NCBI GenBank assembly: GCA_002682825.1
Contig: NOKP01000031.1
Location: 761,315-825,314 of the forward strand
DNA length: 64,000 nucleotides
Source: Neonectria sp. B-13
Taxonomy: Eukaryota; Ascomycota; Sordariomycetes; Hypocreales; Nectriaceae
Reading direction: 5' to 3'
Both the position numbers and the translations under genes were made by a program. The notes beneath the pieces are model-generated. The model saw only the letters and a list, made by a program, of their open reading frames with translations. It searched no databases and was not told the DNA's origin. Within the stretch, counting starts at the first letter, position 1, and every line of letters begins with the position of its first letter. Shown here piece by piece: positions 63,584 to 64,000 of this stretch.

Positions 63584-64000
63584 TAGTGTGTTTGGCGGGG
63601 GTGACTTCGAGACAGCTAGCAAGACTGAGGACACCCAGACGGCTTTGCTGCGGTTGCAACAGGGGGAGAGACACGGTCTGTCCTCTAGGCTTCTTGGTAG
63701 ATAAGGCAAAAGTCAGTCAAATTGACTGCAATCATAAAACCATAAAGACCATCAAAATAAGGGTCTCAAGATCAATAGAAATACTCAAATTTGGCCAGAA
63801 ATTGGACAATCATAGCTCTCAAATTCATTGCTTAAGCTGATGTTCTTGCTTACTTTCTTGACAGACTTTGTCAGTCTTCATCTCCCTTTTAATCTTAGCT
63901 AATTTGGACCAATTGTTGAAAGAGGTCACTAGCCAGTAAAAACACTGTACCCGGCGGGTTGACTAAGCAGGCTTCTAGGCCCCCCCCTCTCCTACCGGAG
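63584..64000. mobile_element. Second copy of the fold-back element, less mutated, cut by the window end
   Basis: It begins at TA-GTGTGTTTGGCGGGGGTGAC and matches the left arm of 58142-58510 to about 63949. The sequence keeps C and G where the other copy has T and A. From about 63950 it continues into unique GC-richer sequence (CCCGGCGGGTTGACTAAGC) that is absent from the short copy, so this could be the left end of a longer, perhaps transposase-bearing, element. Confidence 0.85.

Overview
The window looks like an accessory, gene-poor stretch of a filamentous ascomycete (Pezizomycotina) chromosome. Genes carry short GT-AG introns of roughly 45-120 bp. The families are typical of moulds: Zn2Cys6 regulators, a LaeA-like methyltransferase, an RTA1 protein, a fungal ADAM, a LysM/CBM18 protein, a GH134-like mannanase and a CCG-9-like trehalose glycosyltransferase. 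No rRNA genes, CRISPR arrays or bacterial operons are seen. I cannot name the species.

Layout. 1-7.6 kb: a divergent pair (FAH-fold hydrolase and type-I extradiol ring-cleavage dioxygenase) lies between two direct copies of a diverged dispersed repeat. The same interval holds a hAT transposase relic, a tRNA-like sequence and a dead MYND/DUF4470 gene. 9-14.5 kb: a large Zn2Cys6 regulator and a secreted SMP-30-like beta-propeller protein, divergent. 14.5-19.4 kb: three adjacent dead genes (NucA/NucB-type secreted nuclease, LysM-CBM18 protein, beta-tubulin paralogue). 21-29 kb: GH134-like mannanase, DJ-1/PfpI protein, LaeA-like methyltransferase with a 13-nt exon, and a PAP2 lipid phosphatase, all on the minus strand. 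29.5-35 kb: a decayed O-methyltransferase beside a TA-flanked MITE candidate, a FucP-like sugar transporter and a shikimate-dehydrogenase fragment. 35-44.5 kb: RTA1 protein convergent with a Zn2Cys6 regulator, a Dcr2-like phosphoesterase and a membrane ADAM. 44.5-57.5 kb: sparse, with a dead secreted protein, an ankyrin protein, an intact NAD(P)-epimerase and the 3' relic of a related one, a Dabb protein and an SDR. 57.5-64 kb: repeats, including a 779-bp fold-back element with RIP-type mutation and a cleaner copy running off the window end, with the trehalose glycosyltransferase between them.

Function. The best supported cooperating unit is the aromatic ring-cleavage pair near the left end, which shares one 520-bp intergenic region. 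No PKS, NRPS or terpene synthase backbone is present, so there is no evidence for a complete secondary-metabolite cluster. The strongest overall signal is decay: at least eight genes are broken or partial (6.0, 14.5, 16.6, 17.6, 29.5, 34.5, 45.7 and 55 kb), many with only one to three lesions. That fits a fast-turnover compartment shaped by transposons and RIP. Exon boundaries are read by eye from splice signals, reading frame and family knowledge; no database search was possible.
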